This document shows positions 43,566-52,648 of a DNA stretch of 64,000 nt, in pieces. The position numbers and the translations under genes were made by a program. A model generated the notes under the pieces. The model searched no databases. It saw only the letters and a program-made list of their open reading frames with translations, and had not been told where the DNA came from. Where the stretch lies: assembly GCF_000685215.1 (NCBI RefSeq), contig NZ_ARYJ01000002.1, positions 124,001 to 188,000 on the forward strand. Direction: 5' to 3'. Source of the stretch: Hyphomonas jannaschiana VP2. GTDB lineage: Bacteria > Pseudomonadota > Alphaproteobacteria > Caulobacterales > Hyphomonadaceae. Every line of letters begins with the position of its first letter. Within the stretch, counting starts at the first letter, position 1.

Positions 43566-45130
43566 TGTGCGTCCACCCGGGCCGGCGAGATCTTGCGGAT
43601 GTCGGAGAGGACGTAATTTCCATTGTCGTCCGGCGCGGCCTTGACCGTAATGTCGACATTGTCTCCCTTGCCGATGTCTTTCAGCAGAGCCGGATCTGTC
43701 ACAAACGCCATGGTCATGGACGGCCAGCCCAGGGCTTCGACCGGGGCGTGCTCGATGGTCACCATGCCATGCGCCTGCATGACAGATACGACCATGCCGC
43801 GAGTCTGCGCCGTATCGGCGGGCTGTGTTTCTGGCGCGCCTTCCTGCCGCATTTCGGATGACGAACCCATATCCATGGACGCACTTTCGTCCTGGCCGGC
43901 CGTCAGCCTCAGCATGGTTCCGCGCAGGCTTGCTTCAGAGTCGAGCAGGAATTGCGATGAGACGACAATTCTTTCCCCGGCGGCCAGACCGGACAAGATT
44001 TCGATATCGTCCCCGATTTCACGGCCGGACACCACCTGGGCCGGTTGGTACCTGCCATCTCCCAGCGCCAGGATGACGCGTTCGGTGCGTCCGGTCCGGA
44101 TGAGCGCTTCGCGCGGAATGACGACCTTGTCCGATGCGTCTGCGGACGGAACGTCGGAGCTGGTTTCGATCCTGAGACGCACAAACATGTCCGGTCTCAG
44201 CAGCCCGTCCTTGTTGTCAAAGCTGATCCGGACCTGAACGGTCCGAGCCCGGGCGTTGACGGTCGGGTAAATATATTCAACGAGGCCTTTCCATTCGCGG
44301 CCGGGCATCCCACTCATCCGCATGGTGACTTCCTGACCGGGACGGACCTGGTGGACCTGGTCTTCATAGACATCGGCAATTGCCCAGACCGTTCTGAGGT
44401 CGGCGATCTTGAGCACGTTCATGCCGGGTTTGACGAACCCACCTTCGCCAGCGCCCATCTGCGTGACGATGCCGCTTCTCGGAGAATAGACATTCAGCAG
44501 GCGCTCGGACTGGCCGCTCTCCTTCAGGCTCTCGATGGCGCGGTTACTCATGCCGAGGGAAACCAGCCGTGATTTTGTGGCCGTGATCAGGTTCTGGTTG
44601 CCCATGCGCGTCGCCTGCAGATACTCGTCCTGCGCACTGACGAGGGGGCGCGAATAGATCTGGAACAGCAATTGTCCCTTTCTGACCTCATCGCCGATCG
44701 CCTTGACGGGCATGTTTTCGATCCAGCCTTCGGTCCGAACGTCCACAACGGAAGTATTGTCGTCATCGATCTGGACCGTGCCGACGGTTTCGACAGCGGG
44801 AAGTGCTTCGCTGGTGGCGACAATCGCTGTCCTGACCCCGATATTGTTCTCGACTGCCGGATTGATCCTGACGAGGTTGCGATCGTCGCCCTCACTCTCG
44901 TCATCGGCATAAACCGGAATAAGCTCCATCCCCATGGGCGACAGGCCGGGAGAGTCGCTGCGGTAACTTTTGTCCATTGGCGCGGCCCAGTAGAGGGGCT
45001 TCCTTTCTGCTGAAGGCTGCTTCCCGGATGTCTGACCGGCGCTGCCGCTGGCCAGGCTCATGACCACGGCTCCGGCGCCAAGCCCGAGACCGAATGTGGC
45101 CGCGAGCAGGATAAGCTTTGTGTTGCGCAT
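43562..45130 (-). CDS. cusB: CusB-type adaptor with heavy-metal-binding and C-terminal CusF-like domains
   Basis: This protein of about 522 aa has an N-terminal anchor/signal and a heavy-metal-binding domain (YWAAPMDKSYRSDSPGLSPM, then GMELIPVY). HlyD/CusB-type sandwich and barrel domains follow (residues about 100-400). The C-terminal CusF-like domain (about 440-520) has HGMVTIEH, the Trp in ALGWPSMTM and the two Met ligands. CusF is normally a separate periplasmic Cu(I)/Ag(I) chaperone, and fusion ties metal delivery to the pump. ATG 45130 has TGGAG 8 nt upstream; a GTG at 45142 is less likely. Confidence 0.9.
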   Translation of the reverse strand: MRNTKLILLAATFGLGLGAGAVVMSLASGSAGQTSGKQPSAERKPLYWAAPMDKSYRSDSPGLSPMGMELIPVYADDESEGDDRNLVRINPAVENNIGVRTAIVATSEALPAVETVGTVQIDDDNTSVVDVRTEGWIENMPVKAIGDEVRKGQLLFQIYSRPLVSAQDEYLQATRMGNQNLITATKSRLVSLGMSNRAIESLKESGQSERLLNVYSPRSGIVTQMGAGEGGFVKPGMNVLKIADLRTVWAIADVYEDQVHQVRPGQEVTMRMSGMPGREWKGLVEYIYPTVNARARTVQVRISFDNKDGLLRPDMFVRLRIETSSDVPSADASDKVVIPREALIRTGRTERVILALGDGRYQPAQVVSGREIGDDIEILSGLAAGERIVVSSQFLLDSEASLRGTMLRLTAGQDESASMDMGSSSEMRQEGAPETQPADTAQTRGMVVSVMQAHGMVTIEHAPVEALGWPSMTMAFVTDPALLKDIGKGDNVDITVKAAPDDNGNYVLSDIRKISPARVDAQ

Positions 45131-45131
45131 G

Positions 45132-46379
45132 CTAGTCTCCACTCAGGAACAGAAGGTTTGCCTGCGCCTGCAGCCGGTCGACTCTCAGCCGGCTGAGAGT
45201 CAGTTCCGTATCCAGAACGGCGAGTTCTGCGCGGACGAGTTCGGCAAAATCGGCAAGATTGTTGCCGTAGGCGGCCATGGCTGCTTCGCGGGTGTCCCGG
45301 GCACGATCGAGGACATCGGTTTCATAGACCTCTATCTGTTCGCCCAGGCGCGTATATTGCGCCCAGTCCCGGCGCAGCGCACGTTCGAGTTCCAGGGCCT
45401 GTGTGTCCCGCGCCAGTCTCTCCGCTTCGCGCAGCCGCTTTGTCGCGCGCAGGGCATAATCCTTGTTCTTTTTCGAAAAGAGGGGGAGCGAGACGGCGAC
45501 CCCGACGGATCCGAAGTCCGACCGCGAGTCCCGGATGCCGTATTGGGCATCGAAACTGATACCCGGCTTGTATTGTTCCGCAGCAATGTCGACGTCCCGG
45601 CTCTTCGATGTGACGCTGGCATCAAGAGCCCGGAGCGAGGGATGGCTGGCAAGGCGTTCCCGAATGAGATCTTCACCGGTGACCGGGGGGAGAATGGGGG
45701 CGCCTGATGCAAGCGGCCTCGCCCCTTCCAGGGGGCCGATCAGCCGGATCAAGTCTGCCCTGGCCCGGTCCTCATTGCGCTGGATGTCGACAAGCCGCGC
45801 GTCCAGCGAAGAGGTTTCCAGATCAATGCGAAGGACATTCTGCAGGGAAGACCGCCCGCTGGCATAGTCGGCCTGGGCAACGCCGCCAAGTTCACTGACC
45901 TTGCGCTGGCTTTCAAGCGTGAGTCTGCGGGCATCTCGCCAGTAAGAGAGCTCAAGCCAGGTCTGGCGCACTTCAAGAGCAATTTGCTGTTCCTGCAGGG
46001 ATTTGTGAAACCGTGCGCTTCGTGCCTGAGCCGTCTGTTTTTCACGCGCCAGGGCAAGCGTCTCACCTTTTGGAAGCGCCTGGCGCACGCCGAATTTCAG
46101 CTGCGTCATCGGTTCCCGGTCATAGTCGAGGCTGGGAAACGGGACATTGGCGATCTGGGCGCTGACAACCGGATCGGGCAACTGGCTCTCGGCGACCGCC
46201 TTGTCGTCAAAGGCAAGCGCTTCCTGTTCCAGCCTTGCGACGCTCGGATCATCGGCACCGAGCGCGATGTCGACAGCTTCCGGGAGGGTCAGGGGCGCTT
46301 GGGCAAGTGCAAGGCCGCCGGTTGGAAAGGCTATCGCACTGCCCAGAAGGAGCGCTGCAAGCAGGTGTCTGTAATTCAC
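45132..46379 (-). CDS. cusC: Outer-membrane efflux channel, CusC/TolC family
   Basis: This 415-aa protein has a signal peptide ending ALA-Q (about residue 26) and paired helical repeats of the OEP family (LTLPEAVDIALGADDPSV; FGVRQALPKGETLALAREK; VAVSLPLFSKKNKDYAL). It forms the outer-membrane duct for the CusBA pump. It starts with GTG at 46379 and ends 1 bp before the cusB ATG. The copper assignment comes from its partners. Confidence 0.85.
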   Translation of the reverse strand: MNYRHLLAALLLGSAIAFPTGGLALAQAPLTLPEAVDIALGADDPSVARLEQEALAFDDKAVAESQLPDPVVSAQIANVPFPSLDYDREPMTQLKFGVRQALPKGETLALAREKQTAQARSARFHKSLQEQQIALEVRQTWLELSYWRDARRLTLESQRKVSELGGVAQADYASGRSSLQNVLRIDLETSSLDARLVDIQRNEDRARADLIRLIGPLEGARPLASGAPILPPVTGEDLIRERLASHPSLRALDASVTSKSRDVDIAAEQYKPGISFDAQYGIRDSRSDFGSVGVAVSLPLFSKKNKDYALRATKRLREAERLARDTQALELERALRRDWAQYTRLGEQIEVYETDVLDRARDTREAAMAAYGNNLADFAELVRAELAVLDTELTLSRLRVDRLQAQANLLFLSGD

Positions 46380-46524
46380 GGGGCCTTTTCTCCGGTTTTC
46401 GGGTTTCTGTACGGACGATCTCGAGCGTCAGAGGCAGAGGATAGGTCCGGTCGGCGACAGGACCCGGAGATCCGGGGCCGCGGATGCGATCGGCTTGCCG
46501 CTGGAAAGGCCGCGCCGGCGCATA

Positions 46525-46893
46525 TCAATTCTCCTCGCCGAACTCCTCGTGCAGGTAAGCCAGGACATTCTGGATATCCTGATCGGTCAGTTTCGGATTT
46601 CCGCCCTTTGCCGGCATGGGCATGGTCGACCCCTTGCTCCGGAATCCGTTCCGGATGTGATCGGTCAGAACACTGTCATCCTGTGACAGGACGCCATTGC
46701 CCTTCGTGAAGTCGGGGGTTCCCGGGATGCCGCCCTTGCCCGTAGGGCCGTGGCAGGCAATACAGGTCCCGCGATAGACCCTCTTGCCACGCGCGGGATC
46801 GGGGTCTTCCTGCGCGCTTGCTTGCGCCGCAAGGACCATGACAGCCATCAGGGCGGACAGGCCGAAACGGGCGGTCTTTTTGGGGAAGGGCAT
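46525..46893 (-). CDS. Class I c-type cytochrome, periplasmic
   Basis: This protein of about 122 aa has a signal peptide ending ASA-Q, a CxxCH haem site (GTCIACHG) and a C-terminal Met-rich ligand region (STMPMPAKGGNPKLTDQDI) giving His/Met coordination. The C-terminal helix VLAYLHEEF is typical. Start ATG 46893 has AAAGGA upstream; ATG 46902 is also in frame. It lies in the cus operon between a second cytochrome and cusC. Possible roles are oxidation of Cu(I) or electron transfer to an oxidase. Confidence 0.88.
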   Translation of the reverse strand: MPFPKKTARFGLSALMAVMVLAAQASAQEDPDPARGKRVYRGTCIACHGPTGKGGIPGTPDFTKGNGVLSQDDSVLTDHIRNGFRSKGSTMPMPAKGGNPKLTDQDIQNVLAYLHEEFGEEN

Positions 46894-46918
46894 GAGACGC
46901 ATCCTTTAAGAGAAGGGA

Positions 46919-47248
46919 TTATTGATTGTTGCTGGCTTGCAGAAAGGCCAGGATGTCCCGCACGTCGGAGGCGGGAAGGTTGCCGCGCACCCGCATATGC
47001 GTGACCGAAACGTCCCATTCCTCGTCCGTCAGCTCGCTGGGTGAGCGAAGATTGTGGCAACGCGAACAGGTTTCGTTCCAGGCTTTCGCACCGCGTACGA
47101 TCTGCATCGGATCCTGCATTGGATCGGTGTCGGCCGCGCTCTCCGCCGCGGGCGTTTCTTCGGGCCCTGACTGGGCGATCGCCGCTGGCCCACCTGTCAG
47201 GAGGATGGTTGCCAGGGTAAAGGCGGGAAATATGCAGGACTTCATCAT
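46919..47248 (-). CDS. Small c-type cytochrome
   Basis: This 109-aa protein has a signal peptide ending AIA-Q and one haem site in WNETCSRCHNL. A Met in SVTHMRVRG is the likely sixth ligand, followed by a C-terminal DIRDILAFL-like helix. The Shine-Dalgarno AAAGGAGGAC is very strong. With the neighbouring cytochrome it forms a pair of periplasmic electron carriers inside a copper-export operon. Homologues are often found beside cytochromes in metal or nitrite islands, but the specific partner is not recognised. Confidence 0.82.
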   Translation of the reverse strand: MMKSCIFPAFTLATILLTGGPAAIAQSGPEETPAAESAADTDPMQDPMQIVRGAKAWNETCSRCHNLRSPSELTDEEWDVSVTHMRVRGNLPASDVRDILAFLQASNNQ

Positions 47249-47266
47249 GTCCTCCTTTCTTCGGGA

Positions 47267-48610
47267 TCAGAACCCGTAACCAAGCTGGAACTGGATGAGC
47301 GTTTCGTCCGGGACGCCGGGCACCGTGTAATCCCGCCACTCCAGGCCCGCTTTGGCGACAATGGTCGGTGCCAGCCAGTAGTTCAGTCCGGCGTTCAGGC
47401 GGTTCTGGGCGTTTTCTTCCTCAAGTTCGGGGTGCCCGCTGATGCTGAATTCCCCGTACCGGACGACAGGTTCCAGCCTGTGGATGATTTCGGAGTCACT
47501 GAAGCCGGACAGTCGGTATGACACTTGCCCATACCAGGCCTCCATTTCCAGATCCGGCAACAGGACACCGTCAGGCTCTTCATCTGTTGCCGTGAAGAGT
47601 TTGCCGCGTTCGGATTTCAGGTATTCGAAACGGGCTGCAAGCGGTCCCTTCGTATAGGCCGCGTCAACGCCCCACAATTGAAAGCGGGCATCGAGCGGAA
47701 GTCCGGAGCCGGAAGGAACAGGCATGTCGGGGTTCATGATGCCATCGACGCGTGCGGTCAGGTAGGAGCCGCCGACCTCCAGGGCCGGCATCGGGAAAAA
47801 TCCGATCCGTCCACCGATCGATTTGTTTGAATTGTCGTCGCTCCCCATCCCCATGAGTTCGACACCGCCCTCAGACGTTGTGCGGGGACCGTTGCCGACA
47901 GCCAGAGCGTAAGTCAGGCGGGTGACGCCGGCCGGGATCGAGCCCCGCAGCTGGACACCGGTGTCGCTCGCCGGCTGAACGCCATCATGACCGAACCCGG
48001 CGGGTGCGCCTTGTACCTTGTTGATCCAGCTTGGATGAAGCCGTTCCTGAAATTGGCCGATCGGGCTTAAGTACTTACCAACTACCAGGACGGCATGGTC
48101 ATTCAATACAAGATCGATCTGAGAGTACTCGAGTTCCGATTCCGTTTCGCCATCACCAGTCGTCGCGTATTCGAATTCTCCTTCAAAGAGGAGGAAATCC
48201 TTGTACTGGAAATGAAACGAGGGGTTGAACTTGCCGCTGACAAAACTGTCCGGTCCGGACGTGTCACCGCCGACGAACCCGACATCGGCATAACCGGCAA
48301 GGTGCCACTTCGTGTCGGGCATGCCGGGAGAGACGGCATAGGCCGGACCGGGAGATGTCTGATCCTGTACCTCGGCAATCCGGTCGACTGCGTCCTGGGC
48401 CGTGGCTTCCGCCTTGCTGGCCGTCTCGGCCGATTGCAGGACCTCGCCGCGCAGATCCGCAAGCTCGGCCTCCAGCTGTTCGATTCGTTCCAGGAGCGCA
48501 GCTGTCTGCGGATCGGGAGGTGATTGCTCCTGTGTTTCCTGGGCAAGTGCCGGCAGTCCGATCAGGGCCACTGTTGCAAGGACCATGGATCGGTATTTGG
48601 CGCAGGTCAT
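47267..48610 (-). CDS. Outer-membrane porin-like protein with N-terminal coiled coil (OprP/DcaP-like)
   Basis: This 447-aa protein has a signal peptide ending ALA-Q (about residue 23), a coiled coil (about 33-75: LLERIEQLEAELADLRGEVL) and a beta-barrel part (about 105-447) that ends in LIQFQLGYGF with C-terminal Phe. The coiled coil before the barrel resembles trimeric DcaP/OprO-type porins. It is the first gene of a six-gene - strand operon with two cytochromes and cusCBA. It could admit or release an anion or metal chelate; the solute cannot be read. Confidence 0.72.
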   Translation of the reverse strand: MTCAKYRSMVLATVALIGLPALAQETQEQSPPDPQTAALLERIEQLEAELADLRGEVLQSAETASKAEATAQDAVDRIAEVQDQTSPGPAYAVSPGMPDTKWHLAGYADVGFVGGDTSGPDSFVSGKFNPSFHFQYKDFLLFEGEFEYATTGDGETESELEYSQIDLVLNDHAVLVVGKYLSPIGQFQERLHPSWINKVQGAPAGFGHDGVQPASDTGVQLRGSIPAGVTRLTYALAVGNGPRTTSEGGVELMGMGSDDNSNKSIGGRIGFFPMPALEVGGSYLTARVDGIMNPDMPVPSGSGLPLDARFQLWGVDAAYTKGPLAARFEYLKSERGKLFTATDEEPDGVLLPDLEMEAWYGQVSYRLSGFSDSEIIHRLEPVVRYGEFSISGHPELEEENAQNRLNAGLNYWLAPTIVAKAGLEWRDYTVPGVPDETLIQFQLGYGF

Positions 48611-48852
48611 GGTTCACCCCCTCAATGCAGGTTGTTATCACCTGCCTCCACTACGCACTTACCGGCATGACCCCTCAAAAAAAGTGCGGAGAGCCTTCCA
48701 CCGGAAGAGCCCGGCCCGCGGCGGCCGAACGGCCGGCATGGCTGGTGCAATCCGCCTTGCCGTTCCGGCGGACCGTCTCGCCCTCGCTGGAGCTTCCACA
48801 TATGCGAGGCTTCGTTCCCTTGGGGGACACCGCCAGCAATTCCTGCCGGTCT

Positions 48853-49749
48853 TCAGTGCGACCCGAAGGCGCCTGCGTTTGCCTTGCCGGCCTCAACCAG
48901 GAGGGGCGCGATGGAGATTTCAGCAGACGGATGACGGACGCTGTTGGTGGAGACGATCCGGGAGGCGACGGTTTGGAGGGTCGCATAGGATTGATCGGCG
49001 AAGATCGCATGCACCACGACGCAGACGGGTTTCGGAAATCCGGCCGACTGGAAATGCCGTGCGGCCTCGATCATCGTCCGTCCGGAAGAGACGATGTCAT
49101 CGATCAGGACAGGCTGCCGTCCGGCCCAATCGGCGAGGCCAGGCGCCGCGATTTCGACATCACGGTCTCCGTGGCGTGTCTTGGAAAGGACCAGGTAAGG
49201 CGCGCCCGCCCGGGAAGCTACATCGGACACCCATTGCTCGCTTTCGGAATCGGGTCCGATCACGAGGGGGTTTTCAACATTCTGCCAGATCCAGTCGGCA
49301 AGGGCAGGTGCTGCATGGACAACCCGTGTGGCGATCGGGAAGATTTCTCCCAGATCATGTATCCGGTGCAAATGCGGATCCACGGTGACCAGCCGGTCGA
49401 AAACGCTCGACAGCATCCGGGCAAAATGCCGTGCTGACACGGACTCTCCTTCGGAAAATCGCCGGTCCTGGCGCATGTAAGCGAGATAGGGAGCAATCAG
49501 TCCGACGGATTCTGCGCCGAGCTCGCGGGCCGTCGCGGCGGCAAAGAGGAGCCCGGTCAACTGAGGGTCGGGGCGCGCAAGCGTGCAGACCAGATCGACA
49601 TGCTTTCCTCTGACATCGGTTTCAATGCGGACATAGGTTTCTTCATCGGGAAACCGGCGGACCGCAAGAGTGCCCAGTTCACCCCCCGTCAGCCGGGCGA
49701 GCTCGCTGGCCATGGCGGTGTTGCCTGGAAGGGGAATATAGAGCGTCAT
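48853..49749 (-). CDS. prs: Ribose-phosphate pyrophosphokinase (PRPP synthetase)
   Basis: This 298-aa enzyme has the conserved FPDEETYVRI, the PYLAYMRQDRRF segment, the DPHLHR metal/ATP region and the PRPP-binding loop PVLIDDIVSSGRTM. At 298 residues it is shorter than housekeeping Prs (about 310-315) and looks like the compact form common in archaea and in bacterial salvage clusters. It is coupled by a 4-bp overlap to an AMP-phosphorylase-like gene. It may convert ribose 5-phosphate to PRPP or run the reverse way in pentose salvage. It is probably an extra copy; the housekeeping prs would lie elsewhere. Confidence 0.88.
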   Translation of the reverse strand: MTLYIPLPGNTAMASELARLTGGELGTLAVRRFPDEETYVRIETDVRGKHVDLVCTLARPDPQLTGLLFAAATARELGAESVGLIAPYLAYMRQDRRFSEGESVSARHFARMLSSVFDRLVTVDPHLHRIHDLGEIFPIATRVVHAAPALADWIWQNVENPLVIGPDSESEQWVSDVASRAGAPYLVLSKTRHGDRDVEIAAPGLADWAGRQPVLIDDIVSSGRTMIEAARHFQSAGFPKPVCVVVHAIFADQSYATLQTVASRIVSTNSVRHPSAEISIAPLLVEAGKANAGAFGSH

Positions 49750-51278
49750 TCTGGAGAGCTTTCAATGGTGAACATGTCGGTGTGGCTGCGGGCATAATCC
49801 CTGGCATAGGCAAGTTCGCCCGGCGCCTCGGCATGGATGGTGGCAATGGGTTCGTCCCGGTTCAGCCAGTCTCCAAGGCGCTTGTGAAGGGTAACGCCGG
49901 CGGCAGGACGTTCCGGCGCGCCGGCAAGTTTTGCGAGTCTTGCAAGCTTGCGGTTGTCGATGCGCGTCAGCCTGCCAGCAAGGCGGGGGAGGAGAGGGGC
50001 TGAGTGGTCCGCGACAGGGGGGACCCGAAGCCCGCCCTGCGCTTCGCATATGGCCTGGAATTTCGACCAGGCCGATCCGTCATCAAGCGCCTCGCGGGCT
50101 ACGTCTCCGCCCTGGCCTTCCGCCACGCGGCCTGCAAGTTCAAGCGCTGCCCCGGCAAGGGTAATCGCGCGCGCCCGCAGGTCGAGAGGCGCGGCCGGTT
50201 GCCGCTGGAGGACGTGCAGGACATCCCATGCTTCCAAGGCCGGACCGATCCCGCGGCCGACGGGCTGGTTGCCGTCGCTCAATACAAACCGGGTCTGCAG
50301 GCCGAACCCCCCGGCGACCGCCGTCATGTGTTCGATCAATGCTTCAGCATCCGGCCGGCTTCTCAATTTGGCGGTCGGCCCAACCGGCAGGTCGAGTACG
50401 ACATGGGTTGCGCCCGCAGCGATCTTCTTCGACAGGACGGACGCGATCAGCTGGCCTTCGGCATCGATATCGAGAGCTCTCTCGATCCGGATAAGCACGT
50501 CGTCGGCGGGGCTCAGCTGGACGGCGCCGCCCCAGGCAAGGCATCCACCCTCTGCTTCGACAACCCGGCGGATCTCGGACATCGACAGATCGACGCGAGT
50601 GAGAGTTTCCATTGTGTCGGCGGTTCCGGCTGGAGACGTGATGGCTCTCGACGAGGTCTTCGGTATTGTCAGGCCCTGACTGGCAAGGATCGCCACAACG
50701 ATCGGCGTTGTCCGATTGCCGGGCAGGCCTCCGATGCAATGCTTGTCGATTACCAGGTCCGCATCCCAGCTCAGCCGTTCGCCCGCCCCGACCATGGCAT
50801 GTGTCAGGGCTTTCATTTCCCCGAGATCGAGCTTCAGGGTGGAGCAGGCGGATATGAAAGCGGCTAGGTGCACATCGGAATATTTCCCCGATGCGATATC
50901 CGAGATGATCCTGTCGAAAGCGTCCGCGCCAAGCCGTCTTCCGGTCATCCGCTGGCGGACATCGGACAGGGATGGGAGCGTCGGTGCGTGGGCAATGCTG
51001 AGGTCTGCACCCGGGACAGCGCCGAGCCGCTTCCAGGCGGCTTCCGAAAGCCCCGCCTCAGAAATAGGTAGCCAGTCGTCCTCGATCTGATGCAGCGTGG
51101 CGATCACCGATCTTGTGCCACAGGTGACAAGGATTCTGGAACGTGATGTCAGGCCCTCGGCGCGGCAGACCGGACAGTCGGTGCGCATGAGGATGATGGC
51201 ATCGTCCTGGGTGTGCCATTTCAGGCGCCGGGCCTTCAGGGGCTGGCCGCCGGGAACATGATCGCCGGGCACGATCAA
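49746..51278 (-). CDS. Long-form thymidine phosphorylase family enzyme, AMP-phosphorylase-like
   Basis: This 510-aa protein has an N-terminal extension of about 90 residues and DKHCIGGLPGNRTTPIVVAI and TSSRAITSPAGTADTMETL in the catalytic core. These are the forms seen in the archaeal AMP phosphorylase branch, and differ from E. coli DeoA (DKHSTGGVGD). Enzymes of this branch phosphorolyse nucleoside 5'-monophosphates to base and ribose 1,5-bisphosphate. The TTG start at 51278 overlaps the upstream stop; GTG 51272 is an alternative. It sits between an MBL-fold RNase and PRPP synthetase, which suggests use of RNA-derived NMPs. Confidence 0.85.
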   Translation of the reverse strand: MIVPGDHVPGGQPLKARRLKWHTQDDAIILMRTDCPVCRAEGLTSRSRILVTCGTRSVIATLHQIEDDWLPISEAGLSEAAWKRLGAVPGADLSIAHAPTLPSLSDVRQRMTGRRLGADAFDRIISDIASGKYSDVHLAAFISACSTLKLDLGEMKALTHAMVGAGERLSWDADLVIDKHCIGGLPGNRTTPIVVAILASQGLTIPKTSSRAITSPAGTADTMETLTRVDLSMSEIRRVVEAEGGCLAWGGAVQLSPADDVLIRIERALDIDAEGQLIASVLSKKIAAGATHVVLDLPVGPTAKLRSRPDAEALIEHMTAVAGGFGLQTRFVLSDGNQPVGRGIGPALEAWDVLHVLQRQPAAPLDLRARAITLAGAALELAGRVAEGQGGDVAREALDDGSAWSKFQAICEAQGGLRVPPVADHSAPLLPRLAGRLTRIDNRKLARLAKLAGAPERPAAGVTLHKRLGDWLNRDEPIATIHAEAPGELAYARDYARSHTDMFTIESSPE

Positions 51279-52648
51279 GCGCCTCCTGCGAGATCGTAGG
51301 TATGATCTATGCGGACAACATCGCTGGGCCAGCCCAGGTCCTCCTGTATCCTGTCATGGAAATGGCTGGAGGCTTCCGGTTCCCCGTGAACGATAAATGT
51401 CCTGGCTGGCGGGGCCGCAAAGCCATCCAGCCATTTCATCAGTTCATCGGCATCGGCATGGGCTGACAAGGCGGGGAGGCTGGCGATTTCCGCTCTGATC
51501 TCAACTTCCTTGCCGAACATGCGAACTGACCTGGCACCTTCGAGGATCTTTGCGCCGCGCGTCCCGGCCGCCTGGTAGCCCGCGAACAGGATCGTGTTCT
51601 TCCGGTCCCCGCCAAAGGCTTCGACATGATGCAGGACCCGGCCGCCGGTCATCATGCCGCTCGCTGCGATCACCACCTTTGGCATGCGGTCGCTTGTGAT
51701 CGCCTTGGAGGCTTCGACGTCACGCGCATAACTGGCAATGTTGCAGGTCTCCATGCACACATCGGGTGTAAATCTGTGATCATCGAGGTGGGCGCAAAGA
51801 AGCTCGGTCGCGTTGATGGCCATGGGGCTGTCGAGATAGATCGCGACGTTTGCAAAGCGTCCGGCCTTCTTCAGCATCCAGATATGATAGAGAAGCAGCT
51901 GGGCGCGTCCGACGGCAAAAGCCGGAATGACGACCGTCCCGCCGCGGCTGACGGTACGGCCGATGACCTCGCCAAGCTGCTCCATGGGGTCGGTCTTCGG
52001 GTGGGTCCGGTCCCCATAGGTGGACTCGATAACGACATAGTCGGCCTTGCGGACGGGTTCGGGATCGAACATGAACGGGTCATCATATCGTCCGAGGTCC
52101 CCGGAAAAGACAATCGTCTTCCCGCCCCATTTCACTTCCAGCGTGGAGGCGCCGAGAATATGGCCTGCGCGCCGCATGTAGACGCGGGCTCCGATGTCGA
52201 GCGCGATATCTGTATGGAACGCAACCGGCACCAATTGCGCGATTGCAGCTTCGGCATCCGCCACCGTGTAAAGCGGCTTTGCCGGCTCATGCTTTGTGTA
52301 GCGATAGCGGTTTGCGCGTTCGGCGTCCCGCTCGGATATATATGCGCTGTCGCGCAGAAGAATTTCGCAAAGGTCCTTCGTCGCCCCGGAACAGTAGATC
52401 GGGCCACGATAGCCTTCCCTGACCAGTTTTGGCAGATAGCCGCTATGGTCGATATGGGCGTGCGTCAGGACAATGGCGTCGATCGAGGACGGGTCGACGG
52501 GGAAGGGCGCCCAGTTGCGCTCCCGCAAGCCCTTGAATCCCTGGAACAGGCCGCAATCGATCAGCAGGCGCTGTCCGTCATGTTCGAGAAGGTGGCGCGA
52601 ACCTGTAACGGTTCCCGCTCCCCCAAGGCTCGTCAGGGTCAGAGTCAT
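51275..52648 (-). CDS. MBL-fold hydrolase of the beta-CASP/CPSF RNA-processing family
   Basis: This 457-aa protein has the metallo-beta-lactamase motif HAHIDHSG (His63, His65, Asp67, His68), a beta-CASP insertion (about 180-380: ESTYGDRTHP, IPAFAVGRAQLLL) and a C-terminal RMMBL-like segment (SLPALSAHADADELMKWL, FIVHGEPEASSHF). Such proteins are zinc-dependent endo/exoribonucleases. It is coupled by 4-bp overlaps on both sides, so it is made together with a phosphoketolase-like enzyme and the NMP phosphorylase. RNA breakdown feeding the next enzyme is a reasonable inference. Confidence 0.9.
   Translation of the reverse strand: MTLTLTSLGGAGTVTGSRHLLEHDGQRLLIDCGLFQGFKGLRERNWAPFPVDPSSIDAIVLTHAHIDHSGYLPKLVREGYRGPIYCSGATKDLCEILLRDSAYISERDAERANRYRYTKHEPAKPLYTVADAEAAIAQLVPVAFHTDIALDIGARVYMRRAGHILGASTLEVKWGGKTIVFSGDLGRYDDPFMFDPEPVRKADYVVIESTYGDRTHPKTDPMEQLGEVIGRTVSRGGTVVIPAFAVGRAQLLLYHIWMLKKAGRFANVAIYLDSPMAINATELLCAHLDDHRFTPDVCMETCNIASYARDVEASKAITSDRMPKVVIAASGMMTGGRVLHHVEAFGGDRKNTILFAGYQAAGTRGAKILEGARSVRMFGKEVEIRAEIASLPALSAHADADELMKWLDGFAAPPARTFIVHGEPEASSHFHDRIQEDLGWPSDVVRIDHTYDLAGGA

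Noticed and set aside
42009..43616. 535-codon open frame antisense to cusA
   Set aside because: It is a shadow of the cusA codon pattern and lacks any protein family features.
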